A DNA stretch of 64,000 nucleotides from Enteractinococcus fodinae. Lineage in GTDB: Bacteria > Actinomycetota > Actinomycetes > Actinomycetales > Micrococcaceae. The translations under genes and the position numbers were made by a program. The stretch is taken from positions 1,240,001-1,304,000 of the forward strand of contig NZ_JAVDYJ010000001.1 in NCBI RefSeq assembly GCF_031458395.1, read 5' to 3'. Positions 47,283-55,681 of this stretch are shown in pieces. Within the stretch, counting starts at the first letter, position 1; every line of letters starts with the position of its first letter. The notes beneath the pieces are model-generated. The model did not search any database. It saw nothing but the letters and a program-made list of their open reading frames with translations, and was not told the DNA's origin.

Positions 47283-48185
47283 ATGGCTTCTCATGACTCT
47301 TCACGGGCTTTATATCCAACGCTTTCTCAAGTTTGTGCAGCGATGGAATCGTTGTGGCCCTTAAGTTTGCAAGCAGGCTGGGACGCCTCAGGCGTGGTAG
47401 CTGGGCGACCGGAGCAACCGATTCGTCGGATCCATTGGGCAGTTGACCCCGTTCAAGCGGTCGCTGACGAAGCCGTGGAATTGGGTGCGGATCTTTTGAT
47501 CACGCACCACCCGCTGTTTTTAAAACCGGTCAACTCCATGGCCGCCACGACATTCAAAGGCAAGGTCGTGCACACACTGGTTGAGAACTCCTGCGCACTG
47601 ATCACCGCGCATACTAATGCTGACTCTGCAGTGGGTGGTGTCTCAGACGTGCTGGCCGAAATTTTGGGTTTAGAAAACATTGAACCTTTAGCTGCAGTCG
47701 ATGATGGATTGGTTGAAGAAGGCATCGGTCGGGTGGGCACCCTGCAGCAGGCGATGCGCTTGGAAGAGTTCGCCGCACGGGTTTACAGCGCCATGCCCGC
47801 AGTGGCAGGTGGCGTGCGGGTCGCAGGAGATGCCGATGGCATCGTGTCGAAGGTTGCGATCACCGGGGGAGCGGGCGATAGTCTTTTCGACTACGTGCGC
47901 CAACACGAGGCCGATGTCTATATCACCGCAGACCTTCGGCATCACCCTGCATCCGAAGCACGAGAGCAAGCCATGATGGGCTCCGATCGGCCATATCTTA
48001 TCGACGTATCGCACTTTGCATCCGAATGGCTTTGGCTGCCCGCCGGTGCAAACGCCTTAGAACGAGCGCTGGCTGACGAGGGGTTCACCGTCACCTCGGC
48101 AGTTTCTGCACTCAATACCGACCCTTGGGACTTCATTATGACCTCGGGGCAAAATACGACCACGATCCACAGCGGAACGGAATAA
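47283..48185 (+). CDS. Nif3-like dinuclear metal-centre protein (DUF34)
   Basis: About 300 residues. Nif3/YbgI/YqfO family with the metal-binding text LITHHPLFLKPV (HH), NCALITAHTNADSAVGGVSD (H, D) and, near the end, LIDVSHFASEW (H and E). Formerly annotated as GTP cyclohydrolase I type 2; the true role is debated. The frame opens at GTG 47247, but ATG 47283 (MASHDSSRALYPTLSQV) fits the family start. Six bases before the coiled-coil gene, with which it forms the conserved DUF34-zf-RING_7 pair. Confidence 0.9.
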   Translation: MASHDSSRALYPTLSQVCAAMESLWPLSLQAGWDASGVVAGRPEQPIRRIHWAVDPVQAVADEAVELGADLLITHHPLFLKPVNSMAATTFKGKVVHTLVENSCALITAHTNADSAVGGVSDVLAEILGLENIEPLAAVDDGLVEEGIGRVGTLQQAMRLEEFAARVYSAMPAVAGGVRVAGDADGIVSKVAITGGAGDSLFDYVRQHEADVYITADLRHHPASEAREQAMMGSDRPYLIDVSHFASEWLWLPAGANALERALADEGFTVTSAVSALNTDPWDFIMTSGQNTTTIHSGTE

Positions 48186-48191
48186 TTTTTT

Positions 48192-48923
48192 ATGAGCATT
48201 ACGGCAACCAGCCAACAGCAACGACAGCTGCTCGATTTACAGTCGCTTGATAACCAGCTGACACGGGTACGGACGCAACTCAGCGAGATCAGACAAGATA
48301 AGCAGCTTGCGAAGTTGCGGCGCGACGGTGCCACAGCCGTCGAACATGTCAAACGACTTGAGCACCACGTAGCTGAACGCGAAGCGGCGGCAACGGAAGC
48401 TGAGCGTACCGTGGCCGACACCACCAGAAGACGCGACCGGCTGCAGTCGCAAATGGATGCTGATGACGTCTCTAGTCGGGATGTTCAGGCGGTAACCATG
48501 GAAATCGCAGAACTGACGATACGAATTGAGGGCCAAGAGGAAGCCGAGTTGGCCGCAATGCAAGCACTAGAAGATGCTCGTCAAGCATTGCAACAGGCTC
48601 AAGCTAAAGTGACCGAGGCACAACAAGCGGTAAATGTACGGATCAATACGCTCAATGAACGCGGCCAGCAACTATCGAAACAAGGTAAGGAACTGACGAT
48701 CGAGCGCGACAAGCTCGCCGAAACGCTGCCGGCAGATTTAGTCAAAGAGTATGAGCAACTACGCGACCAGAACCAGGGTGTCGGCGTGTTCGAGCTGCAA
48801 CCTGATGGGTTATCAGGTGCCGGTGTACCAATCGCGCCGGCGGAACTAGCCGAAATTCACAGGACTCCGGAAGACCAGGTGGCATATTGCCCCGACACCG
48901 GAGCTATTATCGTGCGCAGCTAG
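48192..48923 (+). CDS. Coiled-coil protein of the C4 zinc-ribbon (zf-RING_7) family, zinc ligands lost
   Basis: 243 residues. Long alpha-helical coiled coil (residues 8-185, e.g. LDLQSLDNQLTRVRTQLSEI) and a C-terminal region aligned to the zinc ribbon of this family. There the first Cys pair is absent (LSGAGVPIAPAEL where relatives have C-x-x-C) and the second is half lost (YCPDTGAIIVR for CPECGRILVR). Only one of four ligands remains, so zinc binding is unlikely. Location next to the Nif3-like gene is the standard one. Confidence 0.85.
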   Translation: MSITATSQQQRQLLDLQSLDNQLTRVRTQLSEIRQDKQLAKLRRDGATAVEHVKRLEHHVAEREAAATEAERTVADTTRRRDRLQSQMDADDVSSRDVQAVTMEIAELTIRIEGQEEAELAAMQALEDARQALQQAQAKVTEAQQAVNVRINTLNERGQQLSKQGKELTIERDKLAETLPADLVKEYEQLRDQNQGVGVFELQPDGLSGAGVPIAPAELAEIHRTPEDQVAYCPDTGAIIVRS

Positions 48924-49669
48924 TTCAGCACGATCCGCAGTGATGCTGGTTTCCGCGTGGTTGGCGGCACCATTTCCACCTCGTAGATCTCGCTGACTGA
49001 GTCAGCAACCTGGTCGATTGAACCCAGCGGTTGATTGGCTTGTGCTTGCAGCAAGTGCCGTGCGACGAACCCGCGGGCTTGTTTTGCCCAATGCGAGACC
49101 ACTTTCAACTCGCCGTTGACGCGTTGAAACACATCGATCGTCACTGTCCGCAGAGGTGGCGTTTTCCAAAACGGTTTATAACTCGAGGACCGGCAATCAA
49201 TGATCGGTCCCGTCGCGAAATCTGCCATCTGATCGGTGAGGCGCTCGCGCCACCAGGTTCCGGTATTGCCAATGCCCGGGAGTTTGGCAGTCGCCGGAAA
49301 CCGGTACGTCGGGATACGATCCGACAACCGCGTCACACCGAACAGCGCGGAAAACACGAGCGTGACGTCCTCGTCAATGCCCTTCAACGTTCCATAGTCG
49401 AGGGCATCATAGAGAACTCCGGTATAGACCTGCCACGCTGGAGCGGTGGGAGCGTCCAAGAGGTGCTGATTTGCCGTAATTTCGTCGGTCAGGGTTTTGC
49501 CGACTTTTAGGATTTCGTGGGCTCCAGCCAGGCTCGAAACAACCTGTAACTCTTGGATGAGGGTGCGCCGTTCGCCCGACAGCTCCGGAAACAGCAGTTC
49601 ATTGAAATCCAGGGGGGAACCGGTTTGAGGTGCAGTTTTACCTTCGGACGGCGGCAGCAGAATCATCAT
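48920..49669 (-). CDS. yaaA: YaaA (DUF328/UPF0246) peroxide-stress protein
   Basis: 249 residues from ATG 49669 (MMILLPPSEGKT, the family start). YaaA family members help limit iron-driven damage after peroxide and bind DNA. Typical elements: LPPSEGKT, VYTGVLYDALDYGTL (about 81), FSALFGVTRLSDRIPTYR and SSSYKPFW, VDVFQRVNGELKVVSHWAKQARG. The open frame continues to 49957, but this extension lies antisense to RNase P RNA and is not protein. Ends convergent with, and overlapping by four bases, the coiled-coil gene. Confidence 0.9.
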   Translation of the reverse strand: MMILLPPSEGKTAPQTGSPLDFNELLFPELSGERRTLIQELQVVSSLAGAHEILKVGKTLTDEITANQHLLDAPTAPAWQVYTGVLYDALDYGTLKGIDEDVTLVFSALFGVTRLSDRIPTYRFPATAKLPGIGNTGTWWRERLTDQMADFATGPIIDCRSSSYKPFWKTPPLRTVTIDVFQRVNGELKVVSHWAKQARGFVARHLLQAQANQPLGSIDQVADSVSEIYEVEMVPPTTRKPASLRIVLN

Positions 49670-49692
49670 GACTGCGAGTTTAGTAGCTCTGA

Positions 49693-49731
49693 TTACGCGC
49701 TCTAGCCAATCTTGGCTAAAATAAGAACTTC
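49693..49731 (+). promoter_or_regulatory. Candidate promoter of RNase P RNA
   Basis: TAAAAT (49717-49722) lies about nine bases before the 5' end of the RNA; a weak TTACGC (49693-49698) at 18-base spacing is the best -35. The short gap to yaaA means its promoter must overlap this site. Confidence 0.4.
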
Positions 49732-50090
49732 GGGATGGAGCAGCAGATGATCGCGACTGAGGTCGAGGAAAGTCCGGACACCACAGGGCAGGATGGTGGG
49801 TAACACCCACTCGGAGCAATCCGCAGGCCAGTGCCACAGAAAGTAGACCGCCTCTGCAAAGAGGTAAGGGTGAAAGGGTGGAGTAAGAGACCACCAGCGG
49901 ACGTGGTGACACGTTCGGCTCGGTAAACCCCATCCGGTGCAAGATCAAGCAGAACACGTTATGAGGCGGCCCGCCCAGTGTTCGGGTTGATCGCTTGAGT
50001 CCTGCGGCAACGCAGTGACCAGATAGATGATCATCAACCCACGACTCATAATCGTGCGGTGACAGAATCCGGCTTATAGCGCTCCATCCC
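49732..50090 (+). ncRNA. rnpB: RNase P RNA
   Basis: About 360 bases. Catalytic RNA of tRNA 5' processing. The conserved cores are present: GAGGAAAGTCCGGAC (CR I, near 49768), CACAGAAAG, GGTAAGGGTGAAAGGG, and the 3' ACAGAATCCGGCTTATAG. The ends pair as the P1 helix: CGGGATGGAGC at 49731-49741 with GCTCCATCCCG at 50081-50091. The L15-type sequence GGTAAACCCCATCC is visible near 49923. Actinobacterial A-type architecture. Confidence 0.96.
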
Positions 50091-50121
50091 GTCTCAACTG
50101 TTCAGTTCGCGAAAGAAAACA

Positions 50122-50847
50122 TTGTCAAACCGTCAAAAAGAAAAATCCGCGCTGGCCAAGCTCCCCATCCCGGTGCTGATCGTGGTCATAGGTCTCTATC
50201 TGGTGGTCACGTATGTGTTTCCGGCCGAGCAGGATTACGTGCCGGCCGAAGGCACCGCGCTGGAACAGCTCGAGACCTTAGAAATCAAAGGTCGGGCACC
50301 ACAGACCGGGTATAGCCGCGATGAGTTCGGCAACGGTTGGCTCGACCCCGATGGCAATGGGTGCGACGCACGCAACGATATTCTTGCTCGCGACCTCGAC
50401 AACGTGACCACTCGCGACGACAACTGCACGGTGCTGACCGGTGTGTTAGAGGATCCATTTACGGACACCACCATTGACTTTGTTCGCGGCCCGGAAACGT
50501 CGATGGAAGTTCAGATCGATCACGTCGTGGCGCTATCCGATGCTTGGCAGAAGGGCGCGCAGCAGTTGCCGGAAGAACAACGCGAACGCTTCGCTAATGA
50601 TCCGCTGAACCTGCTAGCGGTTGATGGGCCGGCGAACCAGCAGAAATCGGATGCTGACGCAGCGACCTGGTTACCGCCGAATAAGGCATTTCGTTGTGAG
50701 TTCGTATCGATCCAGACCGCAGTGAAAGCCAAGTATGAGTTATGGGTCACTGAAGCCGAATACGAGGCAATTCGCGATATTCTGAGCGAATGTCCATCGC
50801 AACCGGTTTATACAACCGCCGATGAGCTGCCAGTACTTCGCCAATAG
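50122..50847 (+). CDS. Membrane-anchored HNH endonuclease (DUF1524 family)
   Basis: 241 residues. One N-terminal transmembrane/signal segment (about 15-33, LPIPVLIVVIGLYLVV), then a nuclease domain: RDEFGNGWLDPDGNGCDARND near 65, QIDHVVALSDAWQKGA (about 134) with the catalytic DH, and NDPLNLLAVDGPANQQKSD (about 163). This is the extracytoplasmic GmrSD-C-terminal-like HNH group common in Actinobacteria, probably a nuclease for nutrient nucleic acid or competition. TTG start with GAAAG upstream. No immunity gene is seen beside it. Confidence 0.85.
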   Translation: MSNRQKEKSALAKLPIPVLIVVIGLYLVVTYVFPAEQDYVPAEGTALEQLETLEIKGRAPQTGYSRDEFGNGWLDPDGNGCDARNDILARDLDNVTTRDDNCTVLTGVLEDPFTDTTIDFVRGPETSMEVQIDHVVALSDAWQKGAQQLPEEQRERFANDPLNLLAVDGPANQQKSDADAATWLPPNKAFRCEFVSIQTAVKAKYELWVTEAEYEAIRDILSECPSQPVYTTADELPVLRQ

Positions 50848-50969
50848 CGGCAGAAGTGTGCGCTGTCTTCATTGCGCGGGTATCCTTTGGCGTGAAACGC
50901 TAAGATGAGAATGTTTTCATAAGGTTGGCTCGTCCGCCAATCGCACACTCTGCAGAAAAGGACCACATC

Positions 50970-52451
50970 GTGGCAGATATCACCGCCAGCACGCAGCAAA
51001 CTCTCCAGCAGTGGAGTGAACGTGAGCAGTTGGCTGAGCAGATGGTTCCACTCATCGGCTCGTTGTACCGCAACAACAATGTCGTGACATCCATCTACGG
51101 TCGAAGCCTCGTCCACCAGTCAGTCGTGGATATCTTGAAGGCGCACCGGTTTGCTCGTCAGGTTGATGAATCTATTCTTCCTGTTGAAGACTCCTATGCC
51201 ATCTTGCAGGCCATGGTCGAGTTAAACCTCGGTGCAGGCTCTGTGGATCTGGCTCGCATGGTCAAAAAATTCCGTCAGAACGGTGGCGACGTCAAAGAGT
51301 TCGTCAAAACCGAGCTTGCTGACATCGTCGACAAGAACGGCGAAGGCCTCGGCGATACTACAGACGTCGTCCTGTATGGTTTTGGTCGTATCGGTCGCTT
51401 GTTGGCTCGCATTCTGCTTGACTACGCCGGTGGCGGTACCAAACTGCGTCTCCGTGCGATCGTGGTCCGCTCTAAGGGCGACGATGATATCTACAAGCGC
51501 GCTTCGATGCTGCGCCGCGACTCGGTTCACGGCCCGTTCAACGGCACCATCGAAGTTGATGCAGATGCTAACACCATCACCGCGAATGGCACGCAGATCC
51601 AGATGATCAACGCATCGGATCCAGCCGCAATCGACTACACCGAATACGGCATCAACAATGCCATAGTCATCGACAATACCGGTGTCTGGCGCGACGAAGC
51701 AGGCCTGGGACAGCACCTTGAAGCCAAGGGCGTCTCCAAAGTCATTCTGACCGCACCAGGTAAGGGCGATCTGAAAAACATCGTCTACGGTGTGAACACC
51801 GATGACATCACTGAAGATGACAAGATCATCTCGGCTGCCTCGTGCACGACCAACGCGATCACTCCGGTACTCAAGGTGCTCAACGATGAATACGGCATCC
51901 ATCACGGACACGTCGAAACGGTTCACGCCTACACCAACGACCAGAACCTCATCGATAACTTCCACAAGGGTTCCCGCCGTGGTCGTGCCGCCGCATTGAA
52001 CATGGTCCTCACCGAAACCGGTGCAGCCACCGCAGTTGCTAAAGCACTGCCAGAACTGTCCGGGAAACTCTCGGGCAACGCGATTCGCGTACCAACCCCG
52101 AACGTATCGATGGCCATTCTCAACCTGCAGCTCAACGGCGAAACCTCCAAAGACGAGATCAACGCTCGTCTGCGGCAGGAATCTCTGACCGGTGAGCTCA
52201 GCAAGCAGATCGATTACATTTACTCCCACGACGCTGTTTCGACCGACTTTGTTGGTTCGGACCGCGCAGGTGTCGTAGATGGCCTTGCCACTATCGTCAA
52301 CGAAGGTTCCAACGGTGGCTCGAATCTGATCCTCTACGTCTGGTACGACAACGAATACGGCTACTCGACCCAGGTCGTTCGCGCAGTTGAAAAGATGGCC
52401 GGCGAAAACCTGCCAGTCTTTCCTAAAGCTCAGGTAGCAGCGAAAGCCTAG
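50970..52451 (+). CDS. gap: Glyceraldehyde-3-phosphate dehydrogenase, long GapB-type
   Basis: 493 residues, about 150 longer than the glycolytic enzyme. The extra N-terminal domain (1-125) is followed by the NAD(P) fold (VVLYGFGRIGR, 133-143), the catalytic Cys292 in SAASCTTNAITPV, and RRGRAAALNMVLTETGAATA. The C-terminus reads WYDNEYGYSTQVV. This long form is known from Corynebacterium (GapB/GapX) and is thought to work mainly in gluconeogenesis with NADP. GTG start with AAAGGA seven bases upstream; longer frame to 50925 has no RBS. Strong codon bias suggests high expression. Confidence 0.92.
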   Translation: MADITASTQQTLQQWSEREQLAEQMVPLIGSLYRNNNVVTSIYGRSLVHQSVVDILKAHRFARQVDESILPVEDSYAILQAMVELNLGAGSVDLARMVKKFRQNGGDVKEFVKTELADIVDKNGEGLGDTTDVVLYGFGRIGRLLARILLDYAGGGTKLRLRAIVVRSKGDDDIYKRASMLRRDSVHGPFNGTIEVDADANTITANGTQIQMINASDPAAIDYTEYGINNAIVIDNTGVWRDEAGLGQHLEAKGVSKVILTAPGKGDLKNIVYGVNTDDITEDDKIISAASCTTNAITPVLKVLNDEYGIHHGHVETVHAYTNDQNLIDNFHKGSRRGRAAALNMVLTETGAATAVAKALPELSGKLSGNAIRVPTPNVSMAILNLQLNGETSKDEINARLRQESLTGELSKQIDYIYSHDAVSTDFVGSDRAGVVDGLATIVNEGSNGGSNLILYVWYDNEYGYSTQVVRAVEKMAGENLPVFPKAQVAAKA

Positions 52452-52467
52452 CTTCAGCACGATTCAC

Positions 52468-52504
52468 AAAAATGAGGCCGCCACTTGATGGGGGCCTCAT
52501 TTTT
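52468..52504 (+). terminator. Terminator of gap
   Basis: AAAAATGAGGCC (52468-52479) pairs with GGCCTCATTTTT (52493-52504), ending in a T-run. Confidence 0.9.
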
Positions 52505-52526
52505 GATGGCTCTAAACGACACTAAA

Positions 52527-52563
52527 ATGGCCTTGGACAACCGATATGGTTGCCCAAGGCCAT
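52527..52563 (-). terminator. Terminator of def
   Basis: ATGGCCTTGG (52527-52536) and CCAAGGCCAT (52554-52563) form a stem with an inner GACAACC/GGTTGCC extension, just after the def stop on the minus strand. Confidence 0.75.
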
Positions 52564-52572
52564 GTAATGCGT

Positions 52573-53190
52573 TTAGCGATCTGCTGTTTCAGACTCTTCT
52601 TCGTCATGACCGAAGGGGTCGTTATCATCGCCTGGCATCCAGGTGTTCCCCGCCGTTGTCCAGCCTTGCTTTCGGAGCTCCTTTTTCCACCGCTTGCCCC
52701 AGCGCGGGTTCAAGCGGTTCACATACAACGTCGCATTGAGATGGTCATATTCATGCTGCAGAATCCGGGCAAACCAGTCATGGGCCTCAAAATCGATCGG
52801 GTTGTTGTCGATATCGAAGCCCTGCAGGCGAACATGATCGGCACGCTTCAGCGGGTAACCTAATCCTGGAACGGATAAGCAGCCCTCAGTTTCAGTTTCC
52901 GGGTCAGGATCTTCTTGCGATACCTTCCCCAGCAACGTCAACACGGGATTAAGCACTTCACCCTTACGAGGGGCATCTCCGGTGTGCTCAAACTCCCAGG
53001 TAAAAATCCGCAAGCCCACGCCAACCTGCGGAGCAGCTAGCCCCACACCGCGTGCAGCCTCCTGGGTAACGTGCATATCCGCAACCAGCTGGCGAACCTC
53101 GTCGTTGATTTCTTCTACTTCTGCCGCCCGTTTATGCAGCACCGGATCACCATGGATCACGATGGGCAGGATCTTTCCTTCAAATGCCAC
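52573..53190 (-). CDS. def: Peptide deformylase
   Basis: 205 residues. Removes the formyl group from nascent proteins using Fe/Zn. All three motifs are present: GVGLAAPQVG (48-57), EGCLSVP (102-108, Cys104) and QHEYDHL (145-151, His146, Glu147, His150). A charged C-terminal tail (about 170-205) ending DDEEESETADR is longer than the core family. Start ATG; the gene touches the monooxygenase gene (one base apart) and is co-transcribed with it. Confidence 0.95.
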   Translation of the reverse strand: MAFEGKILPIVIHGDPVLHKRAAEVEEINDEVRQLVADMHVTQEAARGVGLAAPQVGVGLRIFTWEFEHTGDAPRKGEVLNPVLTLLGKVSQEDPDPETETEGCLSVPGLGYPLKRADHVRLQGFDIDNNPIDFEAHDWFARILQHEYDHLNATLYVNRLNPRWGKRWKKELRKQGWTTAGNTWMPGDDNDPFGHDEEESETADR

Positions 53191-53496
53191 TTACAACTCC
53201 ACGATTTCGAACTCGAGTAGCTCCGAACCAGAAGCCACCGGTTTGCGCGGCTGACCGTCATCTGAAGCGTGGGCGGCCATATTCTGCCGCGAATCGCGCC
53301 AGTTTTCGTAGTCTTCTTGAGAAGCCCATTGGGTATACACGAAGTACTGAGTGTTCTCACCGGTGGGGCGCAACAAGTTGAACCCTTCAAAACCCGGTGC
53401 CTGATCGACCGCGTTCTTACGGGCAGCGAAGCGTGCTTCGAGTTCCTCGCCTTGACCTTCCGGGACGCTCAACGCGTTAATTACCACGATCGACAC
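53191..53496 (-). CDS. Heme-degrading monooxygenase of the IsdG/MhuD (ABM) type
   Basis: 101 residues, dimeric ferredoxin-like fold. Key residues line up with the mycobacterial heme degrader MhuD: Asn7 (VVINALS), Trp66 (YENWRDS) and a His at 76 (MAAHASD, MhuD His75). GFEGFNLLRPTGENTQYFVY in the middle is characteristic. Splits heme to release iron (family knowledge). ATG start. Upstream of def in one transcription unit. Confidence 0.82.
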   Translation of the reverse strand: MSIVVINALSVPEGQGEELEARFAARKNAVDQAPGFEGFNLLRPTGENTQYFVYTQWASQEDYENWRDSRQNMAAHASDDGQPRKPVASGSELLEFEIVEL

Positions 53497-53574
53497 AGGG
53501 GTACTCCTTCTTCAATAAAATGTTCTAGCCGTCAGCATTCAGGATATCCTCAACGAGGATATGAAAGAGATGAG

Positions 53575-54780
53575 ATGACGCAGAAACCAAACTTGTCCGC
53601 CGGGCTCCTGACGATACTGGGCGTGATAGCAACAATCGGGGCTTTCGCCACCGATATGTATCTGGCTTCCTTCACTGACATTACCGAATCCTTGGGCGTC
53701 ACACCAACGCAAGTACAGCTGACGCTCACAGCGTTTTTAACGGGCATGGGGTTGGGACAATTGCTGTTAGGTCCGGCCTCGGATAAGTATGGTCGACGTC
53801 ACGTCATGGTCGGTGCGCTGAGCATATTTGCTGTCAGCTCGGTGGCCCTGATCTTCACACCCAACATTGAATTCTTCGTCGCCTTGCGGTTTGTGCAGGG
53901 ACTGTCCGGTGCGGCCGGGGGAGTGCTCGCCCGCGCGATTGCGGTGGATCTTTCTGAAGGGCCAACGGCGGTCCGTGCACTGAGTCTAATTGCCACCCTC
54001 ATTGGGCTTGGACCGCTGCTAGCACCCCCAATTGGGGGCCTCGTTGCGGAGCTGTTGGATTGGCGCGGCGTGCTGGCCGTCCTAGCGGTTTTCGCGATCA
54101 CTGTCTGGCTACTTGCAGTATTCAGAGTCCCGGAATCGCTCCCGCGCAGAGATCGAACTCAGGGGTCTGTCTTCGGCGCCTATAGGTCCCTCGTCACGAT
54201 CCTGACCAAACCGGTCTTCGCGCTGTGCACGATGAGTTTTAGTTTCGGTTTTGGGGCAATGATGTCGTATATCGCGGCCTCACCATTCGTGGGGCAGTCG
54301 ATTCTAGGTATGGGTCAGATAGCGTACTCGCTGAGCTTTGCAGCCTCGGCCTCTGCAATAATCCTCGCGAACCTCGTGAACTCGCGCCTAGCTGTCATGT
54401 ACGGGGCCGAGGCCATGTTCCGGGTGGGATCCGTCCTGTTACTTGCCGCGGCCGCCTCTTTCGTCATTATGGAGGCCACCGCCAGCTTGTCCATCCCTGG
54501 CTTTGTTTTTACGGCGTTTGTGCTCACGGCAGGGGCCGGGTTGACCATGTCGAATGCCAACGCCTTGGGATTGGCTGAAGCCACGCCGTCAACACGCGGT
54601 GCCGGGGCGGCAGTTATGGGTGCGGCACAGTTTCTGCTGGCATCGTTGATGACTCCCCTTGTTGGGATAGCTGGCGAACACTCCGCGACCCCGATGGTCG
54701 TGATTATCGCCGTATTAGTCGGGGTTTCCGTCGTGACCGGCGGGTTGGCTCGGTCGAGACTCAAAGCTCGAGCGAATTAG
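53575..54780 (+). CDS. Bcr/CflA-type multidrug efflux MFS transporter
   Basis: 401 residues, 12 predicted helices. Family-typical start TIGAFATDMYLASF, then LGQLLLGPASDKYGRRHVM (residues about 60-80, loop 2-3 motif G-x3-D-x2-GRR), and RFVQGLSGAAGGVLARA. Proton-driven export of drugs such as bicyclomycin or chloramphenicol is known for the family; the substrate here is unknown. The ORF opens far upstream, but ATG 53575 gives the family start. Divergent from the monooxygenase gene. Confidence 0.88.
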   Translation: MTQKPNLSAGLLTILGVIATIGAFATDMYLASFTDITESLGVTPTQVQLTLTAFLTGMGLGQLLLGPASDKYGRRHVMVGALSIFAVSSVALIFTPNIEFFVALRFVQGLSGAAGGVLARAIAVDLSEGPTAVRALSLIATLIGLGPLLAPPIGGLVAELLDWRGVLAVLAVFAITVWLLAVFRVPESLPRRDRTQGSVFGAYRSLVTILTKPVFALCTMSFSFGFGAMMSYIAASPFVGQSILGMGQIAYSLSFAASASAIILANLVNSRLAVMYGAEAMFRVGSVLLLAAAASFVIMEATASLSIPGFVFTAFVLTAGAGLTMSNANALGLAEATPSTRGAGAAVMGAAQFLLASLMTPLVGIAGEHSATPMVVIIAVLVGVSVVTGGLARSRLKARAN

Positions 54781-55135
54781 CCCTGCGGTTTTAGGGGCAG
54801 ATGGTGTGAATTAGTGGCCATGTAGAGCACCCTGAGAACAATTTCAAGGCACTACCTGGGGCGAAGCCGACAGGGGCAGCTCGCGCCGTCGCGCTGTGAA
54901 TGCTGAGCTTCTCTCGTTGACAAACCACAGTGTCTTGCTGGGTGGATGTATCGATTCTGCATTAGACGCGGGAGGCCTTCGACCGCTATTTGTGGAGGGC
55001 TGGTGATTGAGAACACTCGTCAGGTAATCCTTGCGGGGAAGCTCGGCACTTATATTCATGCCATGTCAGCGGTAAAATTAATCGCATCAGCATGACCATG
55101 TTGGTGAATCGAAGGACCTCAACTAAGGAGGAACC
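54781..55135. other. Intergenic region
   Basis: About 355 bases, no gene or RNA recognised. The right end holds the RBS AAGGAGG (55126-55132 region) of the next gene. Confidence 0.4.
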
Positions 55136-55402
55136 ATGGGTTTCATTGGATGGATCGTTTTGGGCCTCATCGCAGGCGCAATTGCTAAGGCCATCATGCC
55201 CGGCAAACAAGGCGGCGGCATACTCGTCACGCTATTACTCGGAGTGGTCGGCGCCGTACTTGGCGGCTGGATTGGATCGGCCATCTTTGGCGTCGGCATC
55301 GACGAATTCTGGTCACTTGCCACCTGGCTCCTGGCTATCGGTGGGGCACTAATCGTCCTCTTTATCTGGGGTCTCATCACCCGCGACAAGGCAACAACGT
55401 AG
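55136..55402 (+). CDS. GlsB/YeaQ/YmgE family small membrane protein
   Basis: 88 residues, three hydrophobic helices with glycine patterns of the family: GFIGWIVLGLIAGAIAKAIMPG at the start and GGILVTLLLGVVGAVLGGW in the middle. Stress-associated in other bacteria; function unknown. Strong AAGGAGGAACC before the ATG and a strong terminator after it, so it is a single-gene unit. Confidence 0.92.
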   Translation: MGFIGWIVLGLIAGAIAKAIMPGKQGGGILVTLLLGVVGAVLGGWIGSAIFGVGIDEFWSLATWLLAIGGALIVLFIWGLITRDKATT

Positions 55403-55447
55403 TCGAACGATTGCCACAGAGCTGAGTTCGAGCTCTGAGAATAAAAG

Positions 55448-55485
55448 ATCGGTCTGAACAGTGCATTGTTCAGGCCGATTTTTTT
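55448..55485 (+). terminator. Terminator after the GlsB-like gene
   Basis: ATCGGTCTGAACA and TGTTCAGGCCGAT form a 13-bp stem (one G-T type mismatch) around GTGCAT, followed by a run of T. Confidence 0.92.
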
Positions 55486-55681
55486 GTGACATTCACTCTG
55501 CGGCCCTCTCAAGATCCGCGCCGAGTTTGTCTGCATTCGACCACGCCACCCTAAGCCTGCTGCGAGCGCCCGCGCGCACTCCCGTTTTTTCTCAAACGGT
55601 CCGTCTGATAAATCTCCCGGGCGCGACCTGGTTGAAGTGTCCCCTGATTTCATGCTTTCAAGAACCGGAAAGAGTGGATGC

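Noticed and set aside
49670-49957. N-terminal extension of yaaA by 96 codons
   Set aside because: The extension is antisense to RNase P RNA and YaaA proteins begin at MILLPPSEGKT.
51222-52460. 412-codon open frame on the minus strand opposite gap
   Set aside because: It is a mirror of the strong codon bias in gap; no RBS and no family-like text.
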